DNA of 64,000 bases from Brevibacterium sp. UCMA 11754 (lineage in GTDB: Bacteria; Actinomycetota; Actinomycetes; Actinomycetales; Brevibacteriaceae): the NCBI RefSeq assembly GCF_021532275.1, contig NZ_JACBOT010000021.1, forward strand, positions 62,001-126,000, read 5' to 3'. The notes beneath the pieces are model-generated. The model was not told the DNA's origin. It searched no databases and saw only the letters and a list, made by a program, of their open reading frames with translations. A program made the position numbers and the translations under genes. Shown here one piece after another: positions 1 through 7,324 of this stretch (position 1 is the stretch's first letter; each line of letters starts with the position of its first letter).

Positions 1-428
1 ATGCCATCGGCAAGAATCCAGCCCGCAGCCTTCATCGCGTGATGGATCTGCGTTTCATCACCGCGCCATGCGAGGTTGACCGGGTCACCGAGCAGTCCGT
101 CCGAGGTCCGAGCCCGACCGATGAAATAGTTCGGGACGTAGATCTGAGAGAGGATGCGATGCAGCCGTGGAAGCGCCAGGTACGAGACCACTCCCCAGAA
201 CACGAGGAGGGTCAGCACCTGCCACCACCCGAGCGAGAACCCCTCGAGCAGGATCAGCATCGCCAACCACGTTGACGAAGCACCCCCGAAGAGGAAGAAG
301 AGGTAATCGAGAACCCCGGTGACGGTGAAACGGTGGCGCCGGAATGCGAACGGCTGCCTCTGTCGTCGCTGCAAAGAGGCATCCGAGCGGTCGGGCCCAG
401 GTTCGGGCGTCGTTGTTCCGGAGGTCAT
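1..428 (-). CDS. LssY_C-domain membrane protein (5' part, cut by window edge)
   Basis: Reading on the minus strand from ATG at 428 gives an uninterrupted frame of about 142 codons that runs off the left edge. The first ~38 residues are Pro/Arg-rich and polar. Two hydrophobic segments follow (around residues 43-62 and 68-82). The segment RARTSDGLLGDPVNLAWRGD then resembles the start of LssY C-terminal domains. ATG 428 is the first possible start, since an in-frame stop lies at 438-440, which is also the stop of the MerR gene. The 9-bp gap suggests cotranscription with that gene. I see no strong Shine-Dalgarno sequence. LssY-type proteins are poorly characterised membrane proteins, so no reaction is assigned. 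Confidence 0.75.
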   Translation of the reverse strand, partial: MTSGTTTPEPGPDRSDASLQRRQRQPFAFRRHRFTVTGVLDYLFFLFGGASSTWLAMLILLEGFSLGWWQVLTLLVFWGVVSYLALPRLHRILSQIYVPNYFIGRARTSDGLLGDPVNLAWRGDETQIHHAMKAAGWILADG

Positions 429-437
429 GGGACAAGT

Positions 438-1499
438 CTAATGATCGCGGCGGCGATTCAGGGTCGCAGTCGCCGTCGCCGCAACCTCAAGATTTTCGTC
501 GGTGCTGAGTTCGGCAATGAAATCATCGACCTCGGCACCTGGAATCTCGATGAGGACCTGCAGCACCCGGAATCGCATAGTCGCCTCTGGCGACCGGGCA
601 TGCCGACGCAGATCCGACATGATCCGCGTCGCGACCTCAGCACGCTCCCCTTCTTCCGGGGCGTCGTTGACGAAGGCGGCGAGTGCCTCGGCGGCCTCGA
701 TGTCTTTGGGGCCCTCCATCGCGATTTCGAGCAGATCCGCGACTGCAGCGAGATCCCCCATCTGCCCCAGAATGAGTGCGGCGCCGCTGCGCACTTGAAA
801 GTCAGTGTCGCCGAGGCCGGAGTGCAGTGCCTCGGTGATGGTCGCCTCAGCGACGGGCCCGAGCTCGTCCTTCGCTGTATTGCGACGAATCTCGTCGAGC
901 GCCTGAAGCGCGTTGCGACGGACGTCGACGGAGAGGTCGTCCATTCCCTTCGCCAGATAGCGGACCGCTTCGGGCCCCGACTGGGCCAGGGCCCAGCGCA
1001 TGGCCCCGGCAGCGTTGAGCACTGGTTCGTTGAGAACGGCTGCCGACAGGGACTCCACGGGCACAGTTCCGTCGACGCCGCTTCCCAGTGCCGCCTTATG
1101 CCGCTGGATGACGTCGCCGGATTCCAGGGAGCGCAGGAGATCGATGGTCAGCAGCAGTGCCTCCCCATCGGCATGGTGGAGACGGTCGATGCGCTCGAGA
1201 TGGGAGAGCAGCTCCTGTTCGGCTGCGATGCGTCGCCTCGATGTCTCGACCAGCTCGCGAATCAGACGACTCGGATCGAATGCAGGATCATCGAGGAGAG
1301 TCCCGATCTCTGCCAACGACATTCCGAGCTTGCGCAGCCCTTCGATGTGGAAGATGCGTCCGATATCGGCTGCGGAATACTCCCGGTACCCGCTCGAGGT
1401 GCGCCCACTGGGATCGATGAGCCCCAAGGATTCATAGTGCCGCAGCATGCGGGCGCTCACGCCTGACCGTTTGGCCACCTCGCCGATCAGCATCAGCAC
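438..1499 (-). CDS. MerR-family regulator with C-terminal HEAT repeats
   Basis: 353 aa. The N-terminus (residues 2-70) is a MerR winged helix: IGEVAKRSGVSARMLRHYE, then the SGYREYS wing and a helix with GLRKLGMSLAEI. A dimerisation coiled coil follows to about residue 115. Residues ~140-350 contain Ala/Leu-rich helical repeats typical of HEAT/armadillo folds (for example AMRWALAQSGPEAVRYLAKG and RSGAALILGQMGDLAAVADL). ATG at 1499 and ATG at 1493 are both possible starts; a purine-rich GGAGAGGGG precedes them. The HEAT tail replaces the small-ligand effector domain of many MerR proteins, so the signal may be a protein or peptide. It lies downstream of a separate HEAT-repeat gene that carries a MerR-type operator. 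Confidence 0.85.
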   Translation of the reverse strand: MLMLIGEVAKRSGVSARMLRHYESLGLIDPSGRTSSGYREYSAADIGRIFHIEGLRKLGMSLAEIGTLLDDPAFDPSRLIRELVETSRRRIAAEQELLSHLERIDRLHHADGEALLLTIDLLRSLESGDVIQRHKAALGSGVDGTVPVESLSAAVLNEPVLNAAGAMRWALAQSGPEAVRYLAKGMDDLSVDVRRNALQALDEIRRNTAKDELGPVAEATITEALHSGLGDTDFQVRSGAALILGQMGDLAAVADLLEIAMEGPKDIEAAEALAAFVNDAPEEGERAEVATRIMSDLRRHARSPEATMRFRVLQVLIEIPGAEVDDFIAELSTDENLEVAATATATLNRRRDH

Positions 1500-1539
1500 C
1501 CCTCTCCCGCCTCCACTATAGACAGGTCACGCTGCCGCG

Positions 1540-1558
1540 GATGCGCCATCAGCGCATC
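1540..1558. repeat. Perfect inverted repeat between HEAT gene and MerR gene
   Basis: GATGCGC (1540-1546) and GCGCATC (1552-1558) form a 7-bp stem with a 5-nt loop in the 156-bp gap between the two genes. It could be an attenuator or weak terminator for the upstream HEAT gene. There is no U-tract. A TATAGT-like -10 on the minus strand (1516-1521) may give the MerR gene its own promoter. Confidence 0.35.
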
Positions 1559-1655
1559 CAGTTCATGAGAAAGGAGCCCGAGGTGTCGCACGCAGCACTG
1601 CGCAAGCTTGCCCCGCCCGGCAGTGCCGCCTCGGTCGACCCTTCCCAAAATCGAC

Positions 1656-2348
1656 CTATGCTGACGCCTCGGACCCCAGTGCGACCACGCGCTTGGCTTC
1701 ACCCAAGGCGTGAGCGAAGCCGGCGTCCGGGTCGGTGAACATGTCCCGAGTCGCCATGGCGTGTGTCCGCACTGTTTCTTCCTCTGCCTGCAGTCTTCCA
1801 TCGAGCACTGACACGAGATCCGCACCCAGAGAGACAATGGCTCGGCTGAGACTCTTCTGCGTCTCAATGTCACCCCTCCCAAGCTGTGTGACCAGGGACA
1901 ATGCCAACCGCTCTCGATCATCACCGGGGACAAGTGTCGCTGCAGCCCTCCATGCACTGCGGGCCACCTCGGTGTCGGCATGAGCGATCAGACTGTCTCC
2001 GATAGTTCCCGGGTCCATGGCCTCCCAGCCGCGGGGATCACCGATCTTCGACAATGTGTGCAGTGCCTGACCCTGGGCCTGCGGCACATCGGAGCTCAGC
2101 TCGGCGATGAGCAGCGGCACAGTCGCCTCGGCGGGCATCCGAGTGATTGCCCAGGTGAGCATGTCACGGACAAAGAAGTCCGGTTCGATTCTGCACCGCT
2201 GAATGAGAACGCCGAGGTGACGGTCCTCGGCAGTGGTTCCGACGGACAGCGCCGCCTGCAGTCGCTGCTGCGGGTTCGACGACGCCAAGGCTGCGATGAC
2301 GGGCTCCTGGCCCTCATCGGTCTGCGTGGTGCTGTGTGGATTGGTCAT
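1656..2348 (-). CDS. HEAT-repeat protein, partner of the MerR-HEAT regulator
   Basis: 230 aa from ATG 2348, which sits 7-8 nt after a strong AAGGAGGT. A GTG nine bases further upstream overlaps that Shine-Dalgarno and is rejected. The sequence is soluble and helical, with repeated Ala/Leu/Asp motifs (IAALASSNPQQRLQAALSVG, LLIAELSSDVPQAQGQALHT, SAWRAAATLVPGDDRERLAL) like the HEAT half of the downstream MerR regulator. It has no catalytic motif, signal peptide or membrane segment. A MerR-type palindrome lies just upstream, so it is likely the direct target of that regulator. A role as scaffold or cognate effector of the MerR-HEAT protein is inference. Confidence 0.75.
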   Translation of the reverse strand: MTNPHSTTQTDEGQEPVIAALASSNPQQRLQAALSVGTTAEDRHLGVLIQRCRIEPDFFVRDMLTWAITRMPAEATVPLLIAELSSDVPQAQGQALHTLSKIGDPRGWEAMDPGTIGDSLIAHADTEVARSAWRAAATLVPGDDRERLALSLVTQLGRGDIETQKSLSRAIVSLGADLVSVLDGRLQAEEETVRTHAMATRDMFTDPDAGFAHALGEAKRVVALGSEASA

Positions 2349-2378
2349 TGGTCCCACCTCCTTGAAACCAGTGAAGTC

Positions 2379-2396
2379 CCTGACACAGTGTCAAGG
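2379..2396 (-). promoter_or_regulatory. MerR-type operator/promoter of the HEAT gene
   Basis: The dyad TGACACAGTGTCA (2381-2393), flanked by CC and AGG, reads on the minus strand as CCTTGACACTGTGTCAGG. This closely resembles the palindromes in actinobacterial MerR-controlled promoters. It lies 31-48 bp upstream of ATG 2348, where MerR proteins bind elongated spacers. The minus strand also carries CCTTGACC immediately upstream, giving overlapping TTGAC elements. Confidence 0.65.
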
Positions 2397-2507
2397 TCAA
2401 GGTCATGGCGAAATGAAAGACCAACATCTCGAGAACTGCCCCGGCGATCAGTCGACGGCAGCAGGACAGCAGGACTGCGAGCTGAAGCAACCCGGCCGCG
2501 CAGCTGC

Positions 2508-2735
2508 TCACTCGCCGTTGGACCAGTGCCCGCGGGATGCCGGGGCACTGCTCGGTGCGCCGCCCCCGCCCGAGCCCGCGTCTGAATTTTCGCCCGACCT
2601 GTCGGTGCCGGCGCCTACAAGGACCACTGCGGCGACGACTGCGATGACAACGACCACCATGATGACTACCGCGATCACACCCACCAGGCAACCGAAGAGT
2701 CGAGATCTTGGGTTGCGTCGTCTCACGAAGATCAT
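2508..2735 (-). CDS. Small single-pass membrane protein
   Basis: 75 aa. The basic N-terminus (MIFVRRRNPRSR) is followed by a very hydrophobic Val/Ile stretch at residues ~13-42 and then a Gly/Ser/Pro-rich tail containing GSGGGGAPSS. This arrangement predicts one membrane anchor with a short flexible extracytoplasmic tail. Overlapping frames on both strands are Arg/His/Thr-rich and look like shadows, which favours this frame. No family is recognised. It lies in the same direction as the HEAT gene, 159 bp upstream of it, and the MerR-type operator lies between them. Confidence 0.5.
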   Translation of the reverse strand: MIFVRRRNPRSRLFGCLVGVIAVVIMVVVVIAVVAAVVLVGAGTDRSGENSDAGSGGGGAPSSAPASRGHWSNGE

Positions 2736-2906
2736 GATCCGATCTTAGACAACACGCTGGTCGGTTCGTCCATAGGAAATGTCGCAGAGTTGGAACATGA
2801 AGCATCGCCGCCGACGCACAAAAAATTCTCTTGCGTGACCTTTCTGTGACAAAAGGAACGGCGTGGATACATGCATCCCTCAGTTTGTTGCATTATCGTT
2901 ATATTC

Positions 2907-3494
2907 ATGGCTGGAACGACTCGACACCGCAAGGGCTCTCGGTCCGTGCTTCGTGGTGCCCTGATCGGTTTCGGGGCAGCGGTGGCGGCCTTGGTCCTTG
3001 CCGCCGTCGTCATCATCAACTCACCTGTCTCTTTCGGCTCGACTAAGATCAGGCAGATGCAGATGGCTTCAGTGAATCAACTGACCGAACAACAGATCGA
3101 CAATGCCCGACTGATCATCGGCATCGGCCGCGGCGGCGACTTCGATGATCGTGCAATCAGAATCGCTCTCATGACCGCGCTCCAGGAATCCTCGCTGCGG
3201 AACCTCGACTCGGGTGACCGCGACTCGATCGGTCTGTTCCAGCAGCGCCCTTCGCAGGGTTGGGGTGAACCGGAGCGCCTCAACGACCCCATCTTTGCCA
3301 CGAAGTCCTTCTACGGAATCAACCCGGACATCGAAAACCCGGGGCTCGTGCAGATCGAAGATTGGCACACGATGCCCCCCACCGAGGCGGCACAGGCCGT
3401 CCAACGGTCCGCTTTGCCTGACGCCTATGAGCAGTGGGAGTCTCTGGCCGACGACCTCATCGGCAGTCAGGACGACGTCGATGCGCTGAGCTGA
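2907..3494 (+). CDS. Membrane-anchored lysozyme-like (SLT-fold) protein
   Basis: 195 aa from ATG 2907. An in-frame ATG at 2871 would add 12 uncharged residues before the basic MAGTTRHRKGSRSVLR start and is less likely. One membrane segment spans residues ~17-38. The exported part contains ALMTALQESSLRNLDSGDRD followed by SIGLFQQRPSQGWG, the arrangement seen in actinobacterial transglycosylase-like domains often attached to or paired with NlpC/P60 hydrolases. The Glu of ALQESSL would be the candidate catalytic residue. The C-terminus keeps AAQAVQRSALPDAYEQWE, also typical of the family. Such proteins are often misannotated as heavy metal transporters. A role in peptidoglycan turnover is inferred from the fold. 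Confidence 0.7.
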   Translation: MAGTTRHRKGSRSVLRGALIGFGAAVAALVLAAVVIINSPVSFGSTKIRQMQMASVNQLTEQQIDNARLIIGIGRGGDFDDRAIRIALMTALQESSLRNLDSGDRDSIGLFQQRPSQGWGEPERLNDPIFATKSFYGINPDIENPGLVQIEDWHTMPPTEAAQAVQRSALPDAYEQWESLADDLIGSQDDVDALS

Positions 3495-3521
3495 ACGGTG
3501 AGTTCGCCGCAGAATTTCCGG

Positions 3522-3527
3522 TAATCT
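3522..3527 (+). promoter_or_regulatory. -10 element giving a leaderless ArsR transcript
   Basis: TAATCT ends 6 nt before ATG 3534, placing the start point at or next to the start codon. No Shine-Dalgarno sequence is present. This is typical of leaderless actinobacterial regulators. Confidence 0.45.
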
Positions 3528-3533
3528 CTATCC

Positions 3534-3893
3534 ATGGCCTCCACTTCAGATTCCACCCCGGTCAATGCCGCAGTCAAGCAGCTCCTGCGCAACCCCGAGG
3601 GCAATCTGGAAGCCATCTCAGAGACCGCCGACCTATTCAAGGCACTGGCCACACCGTCGAGGCTGAAGATGTTGTTGGTTCTCGCCCACGGTGAGGCGAC
3701 AGTGACGCGCATCGTTGAGTCCACCGAGCTTTCGCAGCCGCTGGTCTCCCAGCACCTGAAGTTCCTGCGCGGCCTCCACCTCGTGGGAGTCAACCGAATC
3801 GGCCGCGAAGCCTACTACTCGCTCAAGGACGACCACGTCGCTCATATCATCCTCGACGCGCTGGCCCACACCGTCGAAGGTCACGAGCACTGA
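3534..3893 (+). CDS. ArsR/SmtB-family metal-sensing repressor (zinc-type alpha-5 site)
   Basis: 119 aa winged-helix repressor. The core helix-turn-helix is around residues 42-85 (FKALATPSRLKMLLVLAHGE, then STELSQPLVSQHLKFLRGL). The C-terminal helix carries D99-x-H101-(x10)-H112-x2-E115, the alpha-5 metal site of SmtB and CzrA-type zinc sensors. The alpha-3 ELCVCD motif of arsenic and cadmium sensors is absent. It has no metal transporter next to it, since its neighbour on the other strand is an EamA exporter. The nearest plausible target is the CDF exporter at 12917-13825, which has an ArsR-like palindrome upstream. Zinc sensing is a family inference from the ligand spacing. Confidence 0.88.
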   Translation: MASTSDSTPVNAAVKQLLRNPEGNLEAISETADLFKALATPSRLKMLLVLAHGEATVTRIVESTELSQPLVSQHLKFLRGLHLVGVNRIGREAYYSLKDDHVAHIILDALAHTVEGHEH

Positions 3894-3922
3894 ACGCATC
3901 AGTCGTCGGGCCTCGCCCGGCA

Positions 3923-4900
3923 TCATCGTCGTCTGCGCAGCGCCTCCATGCCACCACCGACTACCCAGACGATCACAACGACCAGCACCGCACCGATCCA
4001 CTGTGCCGGCTGCAGCCGTTCTCCGGCGATGACCGAGCCCAGGACCACCGCCGACAGCGGTTGGAGCAACATGAGAGCGGCGGTCCGCGACACCGACACC
4101 AGCGGGCTCGAGATGCTCAGCAGCACCCATGACAGAGCCTGGCCGAAGACGGCCAGCGCCACCATCCACGCCCACCCGTCCCAGCCCAGGTCGAAGTCGA
4201 GCCCGCCGAGTGCGACACCGGCGATCGCCGTCATCACTCCCGCAGCAATGGTGCCCACCGCAACGGGGGCGACCAAGAAGGTCGGTGCCGCCTTCCGACT
4301 GTGGTGGATGCCGAAGATGTAGACGCCGTAGAGAATTCCGGAGAGCACTCCGAAGATCGCACCGCGCTCCGGGTTCGCCGCTCCCTCATCGGCGCCGAAG
4401 ACGCCTCCGGTCAGCAGCATGCCGATGATCATGATGGGAATGCACATGATGAACAGCCACCCTGGCCGCGTTCCTCCGAAGACCCATACCAGTGCCGGGA
4501 AGACGATGACCTGGACGCTGATGAGGACAGTGGAGACGCCGACTCCAGCATCGAGGACGCTCTGGGCCCACAGCACGTAGTCGATGCCCAGTGCCGCACC
4601 CGAGACGCCTGCGACGATGAGTGCCCTGGACGGCAAGAGCCCATGGCGTCGGAGCTCGAGGATCACCAAGGGTGCCAAGACGATGACAGCGATCCAGCAG
4701 CGCAGAAATGCCGCGGTCGGGGCACTCGCCTCGGCAAGGATGACGAACAGACCGGCCGAGCCCAGGAGCAGTGCAGACACGATGATGCCCAGTGTCGGCG
4801 GCCCTGAGGGCGACGGTTCTGAGGCGGCTGGTGATCCCGAGGACGCAGGCGGCTGTACGGGCGGCTCCTCGCCATGGGCCGCGGCCGAGTTCGGAGTCAT
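3923..4900 (-). CDS. EamA/DMT-superfamily transporter
   Basis: 325 aa. About 37 Pro/Ser-rich residues precede ten predicted membrane helices arranged as two EamA halves, beginning with IIVSALLLGSAGLFVILAEA and, in the second half, AIFGVLSGILYGVYIFGIHH. The C-terminal halves keep the usual LQPLSAVVLGSVIAGERL pattern. Members export amino acids, nucleosides or other metabolites. Its ATG overlaps the aminotransferase stop by 4 nt (ATGA), so the two are translationally coupled. That coupling hints at export of an amino acid or keto acid related to the aminotransferase substrate, but the substrate cannot be read from sequence. Confidence 0.88.
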   Translation of the reverse strand: MTPNSAAAHGEEPPVQPPASSGSPAASEPSPSGPPTLGIIVSALLLGSAGLFVILAEASAPTAAFLRCWIAVIVLAPLVILELRRHGLLPSRALIVAGVSGAALGIDYVLWAQSVLDAGVGVSTVLISVQVIVFPALVWVFGGTRPGWLFIMCIPIMIIGMLLTGGVFGADEGAANPERGAIFGVLSGILYGVYIFGIHHSRKAAPTFLVAPVAVGTIAAGVMTAIAGVALGGLDFDLGWDGWAWMVALAVFGQALSWVLLSISSPLVSVSRTAALMLLQPLSAVVLGSVIAGERLQPAQWIGAVLVVVIVWVVGGGMEALRRRR

Positions 4901-6108
4901 CTCATGAAGTCGAGGATCCGGTCGAGCGCCTCGGCGGTCTTGTCCGCACCGACAGCCAGCGACAGCCGAACCGAGCGCGACCCGTTGAGGGAGTCGAAGT
5001 CATCACCCGGAGCCAAGGCGACTCCGGTAGCGTCGAGAAGCGCCTGACACCAATCGGTCGCAGTCACGATGTCGTCACTCGACCTCTGCAGGATCTCGTC
5101 GATGCGGGCATACATGTAGAACGCCCCATCGGGCGGGGCCATATCGGAGAACCCCAGGTCAGCAGTGGCGTCGAGAACGTGCTTGCGAGCACGGGCGAAG
5201 GATTCGACCGCCGCCTCGCATTCGGCATAGGACTCTTCCGTGAAGGCCGCCACGGCCGCATACTGGGCGGGAACCGGGGCACACAGCGACAGATTTCCGG
5301 TCACGTTCTGCGCAGCGTGAGTGAGCTCTTCGGGCAGGATCGCCCAGCCGAGTCGCCACCCGGTCATCGCCCAGTACTTCGAGAACGAAGAGATGACGAT
5401 GGCATTGTCATCATGGGCCAACGCGGTCTCACCACGCGTGCCGATGTAGCTGATGCCGTGATAGATCTCGTCGGAGATCACCTGCACACCGTGTTCGGCG
5501 CACCAGGAGATGAGTTCGCCGAGGTGCTCGCCTGAGATCATCGTCCCCGTCGGATTCGCCGGCGAGGCGAGCATGAGTCCCCTGAGTGGTGCCATCGCAT
5601 GTGCCTGCTCGAGGAGTTCGACGGTCGGTTGGAAGCCATGGTCTCCACCGCAGTCGAGTTCGACGATCTCGCAGTTCAATGCGGCGAGGATGTTCTTGTA
5701 TGCGCCGTAGCCCGGGCGAGCGAGTGCGACGCGGTCACCTGCGTCGAAGCAGGTCAGGAAGGCCGTTTGGAAAGCACCGGAGGAACCCGTGGTGATGGCG
5801 ATGCGTTCCGTGGGCACCTCAACGCCGTACCAGTCGCGGTAGTGCCCAGCGATGGCCGTGCGCAGTTCAGGGATGCCGAAGATCGGGGAGTAGCCGAGGT
5901 TCGTGCCGTCGGTGACCACCTCGGCGGCTCTCCTGCGCACCGGCCCCGGTGCACCCTGGGTCGGTTCGCCCAGGCACATGGCGATGGTGTCTTGGCCCTG
6001 GCGCGACATCTCCTGGACCTTGGCCACGATATTCATGGCGGCGAAGGGCTGGACGAGTCCGGCCCGGTCAGAGACGCGGGGTGCGCTCGTCTGAGTGCTC
6101 ATGGTCAT
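4897..6108 (-). CDS. PLP-dependent class I/II aminotransferase
   Basis: 403 aa with a full fold-type I aminotransferase layout: substrate-side GEPTQGAPGPV, the PLP-binding region GSSGAFQTA, the PANPTGT motif, SDEIYHG, and the Schiff-base lysine in SSFSKYWAMTGWRLG. The C-terminal arginine lies in SRSVRLSLAVG. Substrate class (aspartate, alanine or aromatic) cannot be fixed. ATGs at 6108 and 6102 are both possible. The gene starts 3 bp after the AhpD-like gene and overlaps the EamA gene, forming a tight three-gene operon. Confidence 0.88.
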   Translation of the reverse strand: MTMSTQTSAPRVSDRAGLVQPFAAMNIVAKVQEMSRQGQDTIAMCLGEPTQGAPGPVRRRAAEVVTDGTNLGYSPIFGIPELRTAIAGHYRDWYGVEVPTERIAITTGSSGAFQTAFLTCFDAGDRVALARPGYGAYKNILAALNCEIVELDCGGDHGFQPTVELLEQAHAMAPLRGLMLASPANPTGTMISGEHLGELISWCAEHGVQVISDEIYHGISYIGTRGETALAHDDNAIVISSFSKYWAMTGWRLGWAILPEELTHAAQNVTGNLSLCAPVPAQYAAVAAFTEESYAECEAAVESFARARKHVLDATADLGFSDMAPPDGAFYMYARIDEILQRSSDDIVTATDWCQALLDATGVALAPGDDFDSLNGSRSVRLSLAVGADKTAEALDRILDFMR

Positions 6109-6111
6109 CGG

Positions 6112-6693
6112 TCACTTCCTCTCGCGCGGGACGCGTCCCATGAGGTAGAACTCGGGGTTGGGCATCATTCCGCCCACGTGTGCCATGCGGTTGGACAGGC
6201 CGAAGAATCCGGTGATGGCACCGATGTCCCAGGCGTCCTCGTCGTCGAATCCGTGTTCGGCCAGGGCCGCGAAGTCAGCGTCGGACAGCGCCCAGGGCTG
6301 TGTGCAGACCGTCATCGCGAAGTCGAGCATCGCCATCTGACGGTCGGTGATGTCGGCCTGCCTGTAGTTGACTGCCACCTGGTCTGCGACCAGGGGCTTC
6401 TTCTCCATGATCCGCAGCACGGCTCCGTGGGCGACGACGCAGTAGAGGCAGTTGTTGACCGCCGAGGTGGCCGTGACGATCATCTCCCGGTCTCCTTTGC
6501 TCAGGTTCCCGGTCTCCTTCTCCATCAGAGCGTCGTAGTAGGCGAAGAATGCGCGGAACTCGTCCGGCCGCCGGGCCAGGGAGAGGAACACGTTGGGCAC
6601 GAAGCCCGATTTCTCTGACACGGCCAGGATGGTTTCGCGGATATCGTCTTCGACATCGTCGATGTCAGCGTAGGGGTATCGCATACTGCTCAT
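6112..6693 (-). CDS. Peroxidase-related AhpD-like (carboxymuconolactone decarboxylase family) protein
   Basis: 193 aa. The CMD-family catalytic helix is intact, with C82-x-x-C85 and H89 in NCLYCVVAHG, the thiol pair and His of AhpD-type alkylhydroperoxidases. The preceding FRAFFAYYDALM and the length of about 190 aa match the peroxidase-related subfamily. It is the first gene of the operon with the aminotransferase and EamA exporter. Its physiological reductant and substrate are unknown. ATG 6693 is used; an in-frame ATG at 6684 is an alternative and neither has a strong Shine-Dalgarno. Confidence 0.85.
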   Translation of the reverse strand: MSSMRYPYADIDDVEDDIRETILAVSEKSGFVPNVFLSLARRPDEFRAFFAYYDALMEKETGNLSKGDREMIVTATSAVNNCLYCVVAHGAVLRIMEKKPLVADQVAVNYRQADITDRQMAMLDFAMTVCTQPWALSDADFAALAEHGFDDEDAWDIGAITGFFGLSNRMAHVGGMMPNPEFYLMGRVPRERK

Positions 6694-6810
6694 GCTAACC
6701 GTCGAAGCAGTTCCTGTGTGCCGCGGGTCACGCGCAGGGCTGGGATGCTGTTGTGCTGAAGGCTAGGGTGAAGAGCAGACAGTAGGCGACGACCAGAAGG
6801 AGTGTCAATC

Positions 6811-7107
6811 ATGAGCGATGAGAATACCGGTTCGACAGGTGAGGTCCAGCTCGACAACGGAGTCTTCCGCGTGACCAGGTGGACGATCCAGCCTGATGGA
6901 GTCATCCCGATGCACAGACATGAGTATGAGTACGTCGTCATTCCGATGGTCACCGATGCGATGCACGTGCGGAACTCGGATGGAAAGTCGATCGTCGCCG
7001 ACCTCGAAGCAGGAGTCAGCTACACACGCGCCGCAGGGTCCGAACATGAGGTCTCGAATCCCAACGGGACCGACGACATCGTCTTCGTCGAGGTCGAACG
7101 CCTCTGA
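6811..7107 (+). CDS. Small cupin-domain protein
   Basis: 98 aa from ATG 6811, which is 8 nt downstream of AAGGAG; an in-frame GTG at 6802 lies within that spacer and is rejected. The single cupin barrel has the first metal motif H35-R-H37 with acidic residues E38/E40 and a second-motif His in GSEHEVSNP. Cupins of this size can be isomerases, dioxygenases or binding proteins, so no substrate is assigned. It is a single gene, divergent from the AhpD-like operon and convergent with the GCS2-family ligase. Confidence 0.75.
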   Translation: MSDENTGSTGEVQLDNGVFRVTRWTIQPDGVIPMHRHEYEYVVIPMVTDAMHVRNSDGKSIVADLEAGVSYTRAAGSEHEVSNPNGTDDIVFVEVERL

Positions 7108-7144
7108 CTGCCCCTTCATGAGGCCGACCGTCCCTGATTGAGCC

Positions 7145-7204
7145 CTAAGTGGTCATTTTGGACGCATCGCGCTGCTCACGACCGCACCATTTCGACCACC
7201 TAAG
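7145..7204. terminator. Imperfect hairpin between the cupin and ligase genes
   Basis: The arm CTAAGTGGTCATTTTGG (7145-7161) partly pairs with 7187-7204 (CCATTTCGACCACCTAAG) around a 25-nt loop. The GTGGTC/GACCAC core is perfect and the middle mismatched. It sits between two convergent genes and may terminate either transcript. The rest of 7205-7324 contains only a near-repeat of CTGCGCCGCAGCGGGTC / CTGTGCCGCAGCGGGCC. Confidence 0.4.
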
Positions 7205-7324
7205 CGATGTCGGATGCGCGCGTCGCCGTTGGTGTCTGCGCCGCAGCGGGTCTGCGCCGTTGATGCCTGTGCCGCAGCGGGCCCGCATCGCCGCGGTCGG
7301 ACGAATGCGCGGACAGGCAAACGC

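Noticed and set aside
333..1466. Long plus-strand open frame opposite the MerR-HEAT gene
   Set aside because: Composition is that of an antisense shadow; the minus frame has a clear MerR domain.
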